DNA of 64,000 bases, taken from Ancylostoma caninum (Eukaryota; Nematoda; Chromadorea; Rhabditida; Ancylostomatidae). The notes beneath the pieces were generated by a model that saw nothing but the letters and a program-made list of their open reading frames with translations, did no database searches and was not told the DNA's origin. Shown piece by piece: positions 12,063-22,926 of this stretch. Location: assembly GCA_037903475.1 (NCBI GenBank), contig JBAJFG010000571.1, forward strand, positions 62,001 through 126,000. The letters are read 5' to 3'. The first letter of the stretch is position 1; the number at the start of each line of letters is the position of its first letter. The position numbers and the translations under genes are program-made.

Positions 12063-12532
12063 TTAAAGGCAGCAGGAGCTGAAATCCTCGACTCCGAGCT
12101 TAGCTGCGGGTGGTGAAGTACGGACTCAGCATATCATAAATGTGAAACGAACACAGACAATGATGGCTTACCTGCAGAGAAAATGGAACATTCGTCGCGA
12201 ACACACCTGGCCGTGTTCGTGCGTGGACGAGTTTTCCCCGGCGCAAAAGCCATTGCGGTGCGTGGTTTGGCGCAAAGGGAAAACGAAATGCATTCAATTC
12301 ACAGGGTTTCATGGCGGGACTCGGCCAAAACCACGCACCGGAATGGCTTTGCGCCGGGGAAAACTCGTCCGCGCACGAACACGGCCAGGCGTGTTCGCGA
12401 CGAATGTTCCATTTTCTCTGCAGGTAAGCCATCATTGTCTGTGTTCGTTTCACATTTATGATGTGCTGAATCTGTACTTCACCACCCGCAGCTCAGCTCA
12501 GAGTCGAGAATTTCAGCTCCTGCTGCCTTTAA
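12063..12532. mobile_element. 470-bp palindromic MITE flanked by TTAA
   Basis: Two arms of about 185 bp are inverted copies, so both strands encode the same peptide start (MKRTQTMMAYLQRKW). The tips are AGGCAGCAGG at left and CCTGCTGCCT at right, flanked by TTAA at 12063-12066 and 12529-12532. TTAA target duplication is the hallmark of piggyBac-type transposition, so this is probably a non-autonomous element mobilised by such an enzyme. No transposase is encoded. Confidence 0.85.
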
Positions 12533-13109
12533 GGTTTAGCCGGCTATTGGACAGTTACAGCAGTAAGTTGAACACAGTGAATAGCCGTCTACCTGCGAAG
12601 ATACTGCCATGGACACACCTCTCGACATTCACAAAAAGGGTTTTGTTGCGCCGGCTAACGCTGTTGACCACGTGTGCGCATATGATTTAGCACAGTAAAT
12701 GAAGTGGAATGCGTACCAATTGTCAGGGTTTCGTGGCGGGACCTATCAGGGAACACTTGTAGGCGCTTTTCGTCGTGTTTCACGCTGTTGCATCATTGTC
12801 GATGAGTTCACCGCCCCTAAAAACCCCGGTATGAAATCTTTAACACAGAAATATCCCTGGGTACTACCTTTAAAGCAATACAACAAGGCTATGTTGCTTG
12901 CTTAGACACTTCCTGCCGGATAGAACGCCAAAATTCCCAAGGAACTCGTCGGACTTTCCTTTCTTTTATAGAAGCCCGAGCTAGCAGTGGCTCATATTAT
13001 GAAATGAACGCAGGTATCTGGTGGGTCCAAACATACATATTATATCATGTTGTGTACAAATAAATCGCGTTTTTTTCAATGTGTAGCTTCGAACTTTTAT
13101 AACTCAGCT

Positions 13110-14083
13110 TTATTGGACAAGATAAGAACCATTAGAATCTACACTTTTCTGCCAATGTTTCACAAGATAACTAAGTCTCTTGCTGTGGAAGTTCAAACAT
13201 GTGGAAGCAATGGACTTGTTGAAGGCATTTTCAGCATCAGTCCGATTCCTGAACACTCTTTCCTTGATGAAGTTGTCGAGATGCGTGAAAAAGTGGTAAT
13301 CCGTTGGCGACTGGTCTGGTGAGGCAGTACCTCGTAGCCGAGATCGTTCAACCTCTGCAGCGTTTTTCTTGAAACGTGAGGTTTGGCATTATCTTGAAGA
13401 AGAATCCGACTTTCACTGAACGTATCGGAACCCAGAATGTAGAATTCCTGCGGAATTTGACGAAACCGTGATCATAGTCTTCTTTTGGTGCAATTTCTGC
13501 TTCGGAAACAGTTTTGGGGGCTCATCTTTGTTCAACCTCTGCGAACAACGATTGCGGTTATTGCAAATGATACTATGATACTTCTCGTCGCAGCTTATGT
13601 CTTGAGCAAGGAAAGGTTCGTTTTTATCTCGTAAAAGCAGCTTCGATGAGATCTGGTAACGCCTGAACATCTGTTCAGCGACCAATTCATGTGGCACCCA
13701 CTGATCCATTTTCATCATTTCATCACTTTTCCATTTTTTCCCAAACGCTTGGCGTCAGTTGAGAGTGACACTTGAAGATCTTCCGCTAACTGAGGCACTG
13801 TTTTTCGTGGATCCGACTCTACCAGAAACTTCAGGATATCGTCGTCAAGTTCAAAGATCCGACCTGGTTCATATTCAAGGCTCATGTCTCCGGATCGGAA
13901 TTTTTGGAACCAGAGTTGAGTGGGGCGAAGTGAAACGACATCTGCTCCCCACGCTTTCACAATATTTTCGTGGGACTCTATGCTTTTTGTCTGAACTTTA
14001 TCTAAAAAGCAAAATGATACGAATTTGTACCTTGAAGAGCATCTTGGATAATCGGACAGCCGGAACCGTAGTTTGACTGACAT
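13110..14083 (-). pseudogene. Broken mariner-family transposase
   Basis: Read on the minus strand, this is a mariner (DD34D) transposase with frameshifts and internal stops. The N-terminal part has the helix-turn-helix region (AWGADVVSLRPTQLWFQKF, then ELDDDILKFLVESDPRKT). The catalytic part follows: MDQWVPHEL, CDEK with the first Asp, NKDEPPKLFPKQKLHQKK, LLQDNAKPHV with the second Asp, and SPTDYHFF with the third Asp. It ends at VDSNGSYLVQ and a stop near 13110. The frame is broken between the CDEK part and QDNAKPHV, and again before SPTDYHFF. Terminal inverted repeats were not found, so the element's ends are unset. It cannot make an active enzyme. Confidence 0.9.
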
Positions 14084-15402
14084 TCGCTTGGCAGAATGGC
14101 AAACCGTAAGGAAGGAGAAATTAGCAAAGTGTTCGTGTAGATTGTGGAAGTTTACTTGCTACAGTATTGTCTACTGCCTCGGCTTTTGTAATCGAGAAAA
14201 TTTTCATTGTTATAAATCGCACGAAGGCAAACTAAGGGTGGAATAGCGCCGCTCGTGTATTGTAACCTGCTCATTTTGAACTCCTAAACAAGAAATCCGA
14301 TGTCTGACAATGAGAAATAACTAACTGATTGTTGCTCAATGTCGATCCCGGTCCAGTTGTACTAGCGTTTCTTTGCGGCAACGATACCTATTGGATCACT
14401 ACACTAGCCCTTCAGAATCTAAAACGAGTGTACTCAGGAAAAGCAAACTCAGGGAATTCGCTTACGCTCAGCATGTAGCTTGAATAGAATGAAAGTTCGA
14501 TTTATATTGGGCTTCGAGCTCTGGTGACTTCTTTAAATGGAATTCTTAGGTGTCATTTGAATTTTTTGCTGAGCCGTAACGTTTGATATTTCATTGCACC
14601 CGGAGCTTTTTTTCAGGATCACTCACCTACACATCAGAAATTCTCGACCGGTCTGTGTTTTGCGCTAGGTTCATTGTGACAACTTTGATTAATTGCCCAT
14701 CGTACATCGATTCCTCACCCGCCCAGTTGGTGCAATACAACCCGATCAAATAATTTTTGGTGAGACTTCCACAGCTGTTCACTTTCTTCACTCCAGAGTT
14801 TTTATGCCTTTGAATGATGTTCTCTATCGATCTTTGAAAACTCACTTAATCCTGGCAAAAAAAAAAGATTCGAGAGGTGTGTAATGCGTGAATTTTCCAT
14901 AGGGAGAGTAAACGGCTCCATATCCACTTCCTCATTTGTAAAAAATTGCTCTCTAGTGATCGGAAATCTTCCCTGCCACTAACAAAATGCTCTACATGGG
15001 AATCATCTCACAATGACATCTCTCCTATAATTTAATGACTTTTCCCAGTAAAAAAAAACAACTTGTTTGTTATAACTTTGGCAGAAATTTGCCATTATTC
15101 ATGCATGTGAAATGCGTGTTTCTCTGTCCTTCAGTTCAGGAACCATGCCTCCTGTCCATACCCATGGCGGTAGGAGTCGTTGTTCCTCCATGGTTACTTT
15201 TACATTACTTTTGAAAAATTACTTCCATCAACCTCCACGTTCTGCTTCACAGCATTTCATGGTTTTGCTTGGTGTTCTTGTAACTCATCGACCTTTGTGT
15301 TTTCCTCTATGTTGGATATTTTCTCTCCCGTATTTTTTTTCATTTTTACTTTCTTTATTTACAAATGAGGTATCGAAAATGTACTATTTGTGGAAAAGTG
15401 AA

Positions 15403-15416
15403 TTTTCAGGCAATAA
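15403..15416 (+). promoter_or_regulatory. Probable SL trans-splice acceptor before NPA gene 2
   Basis: TTTTCAG ends at 15409 and the first in-frame ATG follows after only 7 bases, at 15417. Such a short leader after a strong acceptor at a 5' end is typical of spliced-leader trans-splicing in nematodes. Confidence 0.5.
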
Positions 15417-18400
15417 ATGGTGAGCTCATGCATGATCGCAGTTGCGATCCTCCTCAGCATCCTGAATGTAGCCGCTGATGTGAGCGCTTCATGTCCAAGT
15501 AGTGGATTTTTCCACGCTTCATCACAGTACCTTGAAAAATTTCCGCATGAACTAAATGGATTCGTTGTTTTTGAGTAGAAAACAAATGTTGGTGTTAGAT
15601 GATTGAAACGAAGGTAATATGAAACAGAATTAACATTATATAGTGCTAACGAAGTTATGAAAATTCAACCTCCATCACGTTTCCCACAAATAAATTCCAT
15701 TGATACCATTTCCTTCTTTTTCCAAATTCTACTTCTAATTCTGTGCTCAATGGAGGATGAGAAGCATTTTTGCTGTGTTGGTGTTATGGCGTTGGTCCAC
15801 AAACAAATGACGAAGAAAATAAAGCACATCGTCGCAATGATGGACGTCTATTAACTCATAAAACCTGCATGACGTGGGCCTGCTTTGCTTCAGAATTCAT
15901 TTCTACCTTCGATTTACTTTGTAAGTCGACAGGAATACTGCATACAAGCTCATTTAGCCATGATGTGCACGACCTCTTTGTCGAAGATTTTCCAAGAAAC
16001 TACTAAACTTCTTGAACGAAATTTCTTTCACACTAACGTATATGTCCGTATCTTCAGTTTCGCTCTCGGCATTCACTAGGAAAATAATATGGCAACGACT
16101 CCTTATTCACTACCATGAATCATAGTACGTCGTTCAAATTGTGAATAAGAGCAATCAATGGCGTTTTTCCGGGCGTCTTGTCGCTATCGGTTTGAAGGCG
16201 ACAGTTGTTTTCAATCATTTCTCACTTTTGCTGTGCATTCCACTCTGCAAGAAATTTTTTAGCTGCTTTGAACTGGGAACATTATTGGGGGTGGTATAGC
16301 ATGTAGGGTTTGGGACTTATATACCTCCAATGAAGTTCATCATTTGCTTATTTCAAACTAGTCGCTTTTGGTTTTCAGAGTGGCCGATTCAGTGCAAAAG
16401 GACCAATGGAACGACAACAGCCATCACGATCCGGAAGCAAAGTAGGTATTATTACTCTTATGTTAGTATCGACGTACGACTTGAGTGGCGGGATTAATGA
16501 AGGTTTTCGGGAAGGTTCAAAGCTTTCCGCTCGTCAGGATTAGACGATTTTTCCGGGGAAATGTGATACTCTATGCCATAGTTTCTGTCTGTTGTTATTG
16601 CTGATTACGACGGAGCACTTTGACAACATTTACCCATTTTTGCTCGGAAAACTCGTCCCCTCGGGAAGGAGTGTAGATCACAACCTTTCCAGAGCTTTCA
16701 TGGATACCGCAACAAAGAAAGTTCATCTGGATTGTCTCAAGCGAAATTACGTCACCTGTGCTCGTGAAAATTGGATATGATAGATAACTGAACCCTACAT
16801 CTGTTGGATAAAAAAACATTTTAAGGCCGTACGAAACCTGTTGTTTGCTAGTAAAATATGGCTGAATACAGAACAAGCTAGGAAGATCAGTGATTTACAA
16901 GCCAAGGGGAACGATGAAGAAGTTATACGTCAGCTCATCGAGTACTACAGGTATTTATTTGCATCACACCATCGGTATTTTAGAAGCGAGAACTGTTCCA
17001 TAAAGCATTCACAATAAGGGCAATTTATACTGTATGCGTGCGGGTGATGCTGCTGCGTCTATATGATGAAGAATAGGACCCAGTCGCATAGCAGTCGCAT
17101 CGCAGTCGCAGCGCAGACGCACGCGTTTACGGCGTGGCGGCGGCCACGAGTTCTTTTCATTGAGGATGTACATGCCGTGTTGACCGGTCTTCATGGAAAA
17201 TCCCTCTCAAATGGATGCGTGCGACTGATGCGCGACAGACGCATGCACCTAGTATAAATTGCCCCATAGTGGCCACTCGTATGTGCATTTCCAGAGGCCT
17301 AAGCGATAAATCTCGAGCAGCATTGCGAGTCCAGTCAACGTGTCGAGCTATTCTGTCCGATGAAGTCGGGCAAAGTGCTTCGGATGAGCTTATCACTATG
17401 AAGACTAAAATTGTGAGAATCTCAACTATTATTCCCATCTAAAACGGTAAGAGAGCGTGTTTCTCATGCAGGCATAGGCTATTTGATGCATTCCAAGAGT
17501 TCTGGAATTCCTGTCATCATCAAATACATTTCGAGGGCACTGGCCCCTATAGTCTCTAAACCTCATATTCGTTTTGAGATCCCTATATGGGAAGGATGTC
17601 AAACAGCTGCTGATCACAATCATATAAGCGATTCCGCGCAAAACTGCCGAGAAACCCGTTTTCGAGGACCAATTTTTTTGGAGCTTGTGGGCGGGGCCGC
17701 AGATATGGTCAATGCGGAAGGACTGGATTCTGAAGTACACAATGAAATGAGCGGACCTTTCTAGAAAGTTCGTAATACTCGTGGGAGTTCCCCACCATCC
17801 ACTGCTTAACGAGATAGAACATCTGCTCCGTTCGGGACCAAAACAAAGAGTGCATGATGTGGAAATCCCGTACCTCCGCCTTGGCTCCGCCCATGAGCTC
17901 CCCGGAAGTTGGGGTTAGGAAGTGGGTTTTTCGGCAGTTTTGCATTGAATCACATATACCATTGTGATCAGTAGCTCTTGTAGATTCGTATCATGTAGAA
18001 AACTCAAAAACGATCTCGAGGTGCGACGACCTGCGATTGTGGAAGGCTGAAAATAGTGAGAATAGAAAATATGACGCAGAGCATGATGAAAAATCAATAT
18101 TTTAGAATAGCCTGCACTTGATTGAAAGCAAGGCTCGACAAACAGTGTAATTACTGTTAAACATTTATGCTGTGTGCTTTTCTAGCATTTTATATTGGCC
18201 TAATATATTGAGTGTTCAGGCAAGCTCCTCAGAATTCGTCTCCAAAATCCACTCCTTGTTCCGAAACGTGAAAAATTCTGACGTCAAAGTCATAGAGCCA
18301 TTGTGTGTGGCCGCATATGAGGTGAGCTTATTTCATTTATTTTGTTGTTGCTTTTTGTACATATAATAGAATTTATGGCAGAATGTGACACCTAAATTTT

Positions 18401-18474
18401 AGGACTCTCACGTGCCAACAGCCAACGATCCTCGAAGACTGAGGCGAAGCATGGAAGGGGCTGCTGCAGCTTAG
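15417..18474 (+). CDS. Secreted single-unit NPA paralogue (6 exons, 180 aa)
   Basis: Exons 15417-15479, 16379-16441, 16826-16950, 17295-17412, 18220-18321 and 18403-18474 join in frame to 181 codons including TAG. Residues 1-21 are a signal peptide (MIAVAILLSILNVAAD core). A short Ser/Arg-rich linker follows, then one NPA unit: KIWLNTEQARKISDL carries the conserved Trp, EVIRQLIEYY matches the KVMEYF segment, STCRAIL and PLCVAAYE hold the two conserved Cys. The tail has PRRLRR and then SMEGAAAA. Its intron positions differ from those of gene 1. The expected role is an extracellular lipid carrier that does not need polyprotein cleavage, although RLRR could trim the tail. The acceptor at 16825 ends in AAG; an alternative at 16851 breaks the frame. 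Introns hold a MITE and an inverted repeat. Function is inferred from family only. Confidence 0.85.
17018..17264. mobile_element. 247-bp MITE, copy 1
   Basis: The ends are inverted repeats (GGGCAATTTATACTG at left; AGTATAAATTGCCC near the right). The body is rich in GTCGCAnnnCAGTCGCA and GATGCGTGCG motifs and closely matches 59414-59660, also 247 bp. It lies in intron 3 of NPA gene 2. Flanks suggest a 3-bp ATA target duplication, as in PIF/Harbinger-type elements. Confidence 0.85.
17570..17985. repeat. Imperfect inverted repeat in intron 4 of NPA gene 2
   Basis: A segment reading GCAAAACTGCCGAGAAACCC near 17638 and GGGCGGGGCC near 17690 is repeated in inverted form near 17880-17950, where the minus strand reads GCAAAACTGCCGAAAAACCC then GGGCGGAGCC. 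Both outer flanks carry forms of the dispersed GTGATCA motif. It is probably a foldback MITE. Confidence 0.65.
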
Positions 18475-18533
18475 ACAGCAATATTTTATAGTGTGTTATA
18501 ATATAATGGCTATTGTATTGCGTATATGAATGT

Positions 18534-18539
18534 AATAAA
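18534..18539 (+). promoter_or_regulatory. Candidate poly(A) signal of NPA gene 2
   Basis: AATAAA lies 60 bases after the TAG at 18472-18474, a typical distance for a nematode 3' UTR. Confidence 0.7.
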
Positions 18540-19664
18540 CAATTTGCTTAAGGGGCGGGAAACATGCTGCTGTCCCACAAAAACTACAAATTCTTCAAAA
18601 ATGCGATTTCCATCTCCTGGGCGTTCACTCCACGCAGCTCTTGAAGAAAAAAAAATTAGTGGATTGACCGACCAGATATCTTCCATATTCAAATAATCGG
18701 TCTCAGATAACTCGAAAGTCGAAATTTTCAGAAAAGAAGAGAGCCCTGAGGTCCTACATGAAAGGAAAAGAAGAACTGCACAACTTTTCTGAATTTTACA
18801 ATAATAAGTTTTTTTAGATGGGTTTTTAAATAGTGATAAAATTAATCAAATTCATCCGATTTCTATACAATCAGTGCTCCACACATAATCCACCGTCATC
18901 ATGGCACAACAGATAACAATGGATGAAGAACTGGCTGAATTGCAGTCATCACATTCATTGCTAGCCCTAGAAGGTGCCTCACACCACTCACCATTGCGTT
19001 CGCAACTTCCTTAGCTCCGTTAAGTCTCCCTATAAGCTCTGGATTTCCATGAAATTATTTTTAAAATTCTTATCGGTACGACTTATTATATATGCAGAAG
19101 CTCTAAGGTTAAAAAAAATGGTGAAGAGAAACATGATGTGTTAATGCGTGTATTTTTCCTCACAATACATAGTTAAAGGCAGCACTCACACTGAGAAAAG
19201 TTCTTTCGCATTTGTGCTTATTTTAAAGGTGCCACAGGGCACCACACTAGGTGGTCAGTATCGGTTGGGGAGTACTATGTCCAGTCGGACGCTGAAATGG
19301 GCTACTAAGTACCTACACTTTAGCGTTCTTTCAGGAAGAGCAGATAGTACCAAAAAGTGACTTAAATAAGCGTTAGTGAGATGACGAATGAAGTTTCAAC
19401 AATAAATGCGAACCATTTAGCGAAGACAGCCTAAATCATCTCAAATTCAAGTTAAAATCCTTAAAAACCGATCTCAATACGGAACTGTTTGATCCCGCTA
19501 GAACTCGTCGGAACTTGTTATAGGACCTGTCAGATACAAGAAATTGTCATTGGAGCGTGTTTTTTCTCTCAAGCCCGGAACTTTCTCAGAAAATTTCTCT
19601 CGTTTGGGGTAGTGTTTCGATACGCTGTCAACTCCAAGAAATGCGCCTCTGTGGTATCAGCTCT

Positions 19665-19831
19665 CCCCCAAAGTGGCATCTTCCGTTTTTGAGAAACCGT
19701 CTTCGTTTTTTGAAAAAAAGACCGTCATTAATGGTCAAAAAATGGTCAAAAACCACTTTTTGATCATTAATGACGATTTTTCTCAAAAACGATGACGGTT
19801 TCTCAAAAACGAAGTGTGCCACTTTGGGGGG
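19665..19831. mobile_element. 167-bp near-palindromic MITE
   Basis: CCCCCAAAGTGGCA at the left end is inverted as TGCCACTTTGGGGG at the right end. The inner arms (TTTTTGAGAAACCGTC and GACGGTTTCTCAAAAA) and the TCATTAATG core continue the palindrome. It is non-coding. Confidence 0.8.
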
Positions 19832-22239
19832 ATACTTGTTGGTATAGTGCTCATCTACAGTCAAAATTCCAACATGATACGTTTCCTACAGGTTGAGCAA
19901 AACCTGATTATCAGTGGAGCGCACCAGAGTGCGGATGTAGCAAATGGTTGAACGACAGTGATCTTTAGCCATGATTTTGATGATCCTTCAGACGTGACTC
20001 TCTAAAATCTACTTGTGTCTAACATCAGTAGACGGTTAGCGGTTGGCTACGCCCCGGACATTGGTGCTAAGCCCCCTGAATCTGCAGAACGCTACTAAGT
20101 CCTGGTGGTCAATGACCACCTGGTGCTGCGCCCTGAGGTGCCATCAATTTGAGTGTAACTGCAAAAGGAATCACTCCGAATCTTGCAGTTACTCGAGTAA
20201 TAGAACTCGTACGCATGTACAAATGCGCCCGCCATGCTCAACCCCGCCCCATTCTCTTTGATCGTGTGCGGCTGTGTTTCTCATACTGATACAGGATCGA
20301 TCAGTATTTTCGGATAGCAGTGATCTTTTCCGCACCTCGGCGGCCGCATCCACCTCAGGCGATGAATCTCGTACAAATGGACATAGATTGGCAAAATACA
20401 ACATAGTATTTCTTGCAAACGTAGCCTTTTTTGATAGTCTTTCCTCTACTATGGGCACAAGAGTAGCCTCCAGAGTAGAATTTCAGAAAAAAAAATCGAG
20501 GACGTTTTTTATCGTGAGTGCTGTCTTTAAGCATAGCTCAACGCTCAACTAAGAGTTGAATTTGAAGAAAAAATACAGAACCAGTAGCACGCTCCAGAAA
20601 ATGGATTTCGTGGTAGTGGTGGTTGCCGTTAGTTGACAAGAACGTCCTGTTTTCTCGATACTATCTTGAAGGCGTATCAATCAACCTTGGTCGAGGTTAT
20701 CGATCCATCTGCGTCGTCTTCAGCATTGTCTTTTATTTTTGGTTAACTGTTTCATTACTTAATAGGTTCTATGTCATTCACCTGAGTAACACTCACTATC
20801 AGCAAACTTTTGAATTTGTCAGCATGGTTTTCGCTACATAGATAATTAGCCCATCCCTGCTCGTTTTTCTCGATTAACACGGAGAGACGCTTCCATTTCC
20901 TAACACCTAATTACCGTTGTGTTAATGTCTTTAATTTTACAATTCTCTCACTAGGCTTCTTCCAACGGAACAAATACACTGTTCCGAAGTAAGGAAAGAT
21001 CGTATGGAACGTTCATCCTACAGAAAATTAAAATAATCTAAGCTTCAGGGCGCGCAAGAGGTAAATATGTGAGCCACAAAAAAAGAGCAACGCTATCTTT
21101 TTGTATATACCTTATTGCACATCCCTCATCCTAGTTTAAACCACAAATTCTCGCGATGAACGCAATTTTATAGAGAGCAGGCTGTTCCGAGTGTTTTTTC
21201 ATTCGTTATTCGAGCAAACTCGAAATAGTTTTTGATCAGTGCGTAACTTCATTGTGCGAATAGGCAATGAGATACAGGTGCTAATTGACCATTAAGGTTT
21301 CAATTCCGATTTTAAAATTTACGACTTCAACAAAAAAAAAACAGAATATTCTTTTCATCTCACATCTGTTCAACACAATATCATCACCACGCGAGGAGCA
21401 AGGATTTCGTTGCAAAAGGTTTTAAGAATGTCCGGAAAATCGGTCTAACTTTTCCGTGAGAAAATGATTCAGCTATAAGAATGAAGCCTCACCCATGTAT
21501 CCATCCCTGTTAACTGTATCGCTATCTGGAGCGATCAGCATTTTCATGGGTGTGAAAAGTGGAAAGGGCTGCCTTTGAGCTTGTGTAAGCTTCAGAAATG
21601 TTTATTATATTAAATTTTTCTATGTACTAAAGAGTGGGCCAACGTAACAGAGAACAAACATGAACACCGCAGACAGAATTTCCGCATCGGATGTCCTCCG
21701 CCGAAAAAAAACTGCTTATGCTTGCAATCTGTGACATCAAAGCGAAAAAAAAACTCCAGGAAATCGTAGGAACCTTGTACAACTTCGGCAAAGCAAAACG
21801 ATGCTAATTCCCCACCACTATAATTTGCTACTGGTTTCTCTCGAATTGGAAAGGAATAACGGTGTGATAGCTCTAAATTTGTTGTAAAAACCCTTGGAAT
21901 AAATGAATAAATGAATAAATATAAATAAATAAATATTGTCAGCTGTAATCCTCATGCGGAACTGCCTGCTAGTCTCAAGGGCACCAGTTTCTTAGCCTCA
22001 CTTCAGAATCTTTCCTGAGACTGTCGCACTTCTAGAATCTCTAGGAGTTGCTGATCACCATGGTGTTTATAATCCAGTACAAAAATGGTGAGAAACTCAT
22101 TTTTAAGTTTTCTATTCTAGGGAGATCTTGGGAGGAGGTAGGGGAGAAGTATGAGATCTCTTCACCGGGCATTTCGTTGGGACTTCTAACCGGTTAGGTG
22201 CTGCACACCTAGAGCTGCATGCATGCCTGAGATTAGCCA

Positions 22240-22340
22240 TGGTAAGCGCGTTAACATCCGCCAGATGTACCCATCGTTAACACAGGTGTCAGCACCTTTA
22301 CCCTGGGTAATCTCAGTGATGCATCAGGGTCCTAGCCTTA
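22240..22340. repeat. Dispersed repeat with GGTAATCTCAGTGATGCATC end, copy 1
   Basis: Contains GCGTTAACATCCGCC, ACCCATCGTTAACAC and GGTAATCTCAGTGATGCATC. The same motifs recur at about 29400-29660 and, more weakly, at 31735-31885. Confidence 0.65.
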
Positions 22341-22426
22341 ACGACGGCCATGTTGGGAAGATCTTCTACTTCAAGTCTCCAACCCTGTTAGATGATGCCC
22401 TCAAGGCAGGTTAGTGCATGAAAAGG

Positions 22427-22640
22427 AAATCTCGTACTCGCTATGGCTCCACCCAAAGGGTCCGCAAAACAAAGGGTTCGAGAACGGGTTTGCCTGAAGT
22501 TTTGCTCGTGGTCATGTATACCATTGTGATCAGCTGCTTCTGATGATTCCATTTATTTGAACATTTCAAAACGATTATGAAGTGGGACTGCCCTTTAGCT
22601 TGGCTGCTGTTCAATAGAAAATTGTAATTTGCTATCTCAT
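22427..22640. repeat. Dispersed repeat with TATACCATTGTGATCAG motif
   Basis: AAATCTCGTACTCG, GGCTCCACCCAAAG and TATACCATTGTGATCAGC occur in order. Related copies with the same order are seen at about 17860-18090, 25426-25870 (inverted and partial) and 37340-37470. It is probably a MITE family. Confidence 0.6.
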
Positions 22641-22926
22641 TAGCCTGAAAACTGGCATATACAAACCTTTCCGGATGTTAGCAAAAATATTCACATTCAG
22701 TGAAGAGAAAACGGCAATTTCGGTGAAATTAAAAAAAGGAAAGCAACAATAAAATGTTAAGAGTAAGAAAAATGTATTGATAGAGCAAAGCGAACCACGC
22801 CTGCGTCGTACTGCAGACGTCAAACATGTGTCATTGTACTTTGCTTTTAGGTAGCCAAGCCCATATAGTCACGAAGAATTCCGGCGTTATCACCGCGTAC
22901 TCGATAAACGCGGTCTAAATTTGGAA

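Larger units (their letters stand above)
11310..15408. other. Intergenic region between NPA genes 1 and 2
   Basis: Apart from the poly(A) signal, a TTAA-flanked palindromic element (12063-12532), a degenerate partial echo of that element's centre (about 12700-12760) and a broken mariner (13110-14083), I see no gene here. Other open frames are short, show no splice-compatible continuation and lack recognisable motifs. Confidence 0.6.
18475..22850. other. Intergenic region between NPA genes 2 and 3
   Basis: It holds the gene 2 poly(A) signal, a possible 47-bp NPA exon remnant on the minus strand (18992-19038), a MITE (19665-19831), a perfect short palindrome near 20097-20120, an AAAT-rich microsatellite near 21899-21935 and members of two dispersed repeats (about 22240-22340 and 22427-22640). 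No supported gene was seen. Confidence 0.6.

Noticed and set aside
12100..12690. Two opposing 117- and 182-codon frames starting with the same MKRTQTMMAY peptide
   Set aside because: The identity is due to the palindromic MITE; no functional protein is supported.
13759..14076. 105-codon plus-strand frame
   Set aside because: It is the antisense of the mariner transposase N-terminal part.
16852..16950. Start of gene 2 exon 3 at the TTTGCTAG acceptor (16851)
   Set aside because: It breaks the reading frame with the previous exon; the TTTTAAG acceptor at 16825 keeps phase 0.
18901..19014. Plus-strand 37-codon frame starting MAQQITMDEELAEL
   Set aside because: Short, no signal, no neighbours in frame, and no recognisable family.
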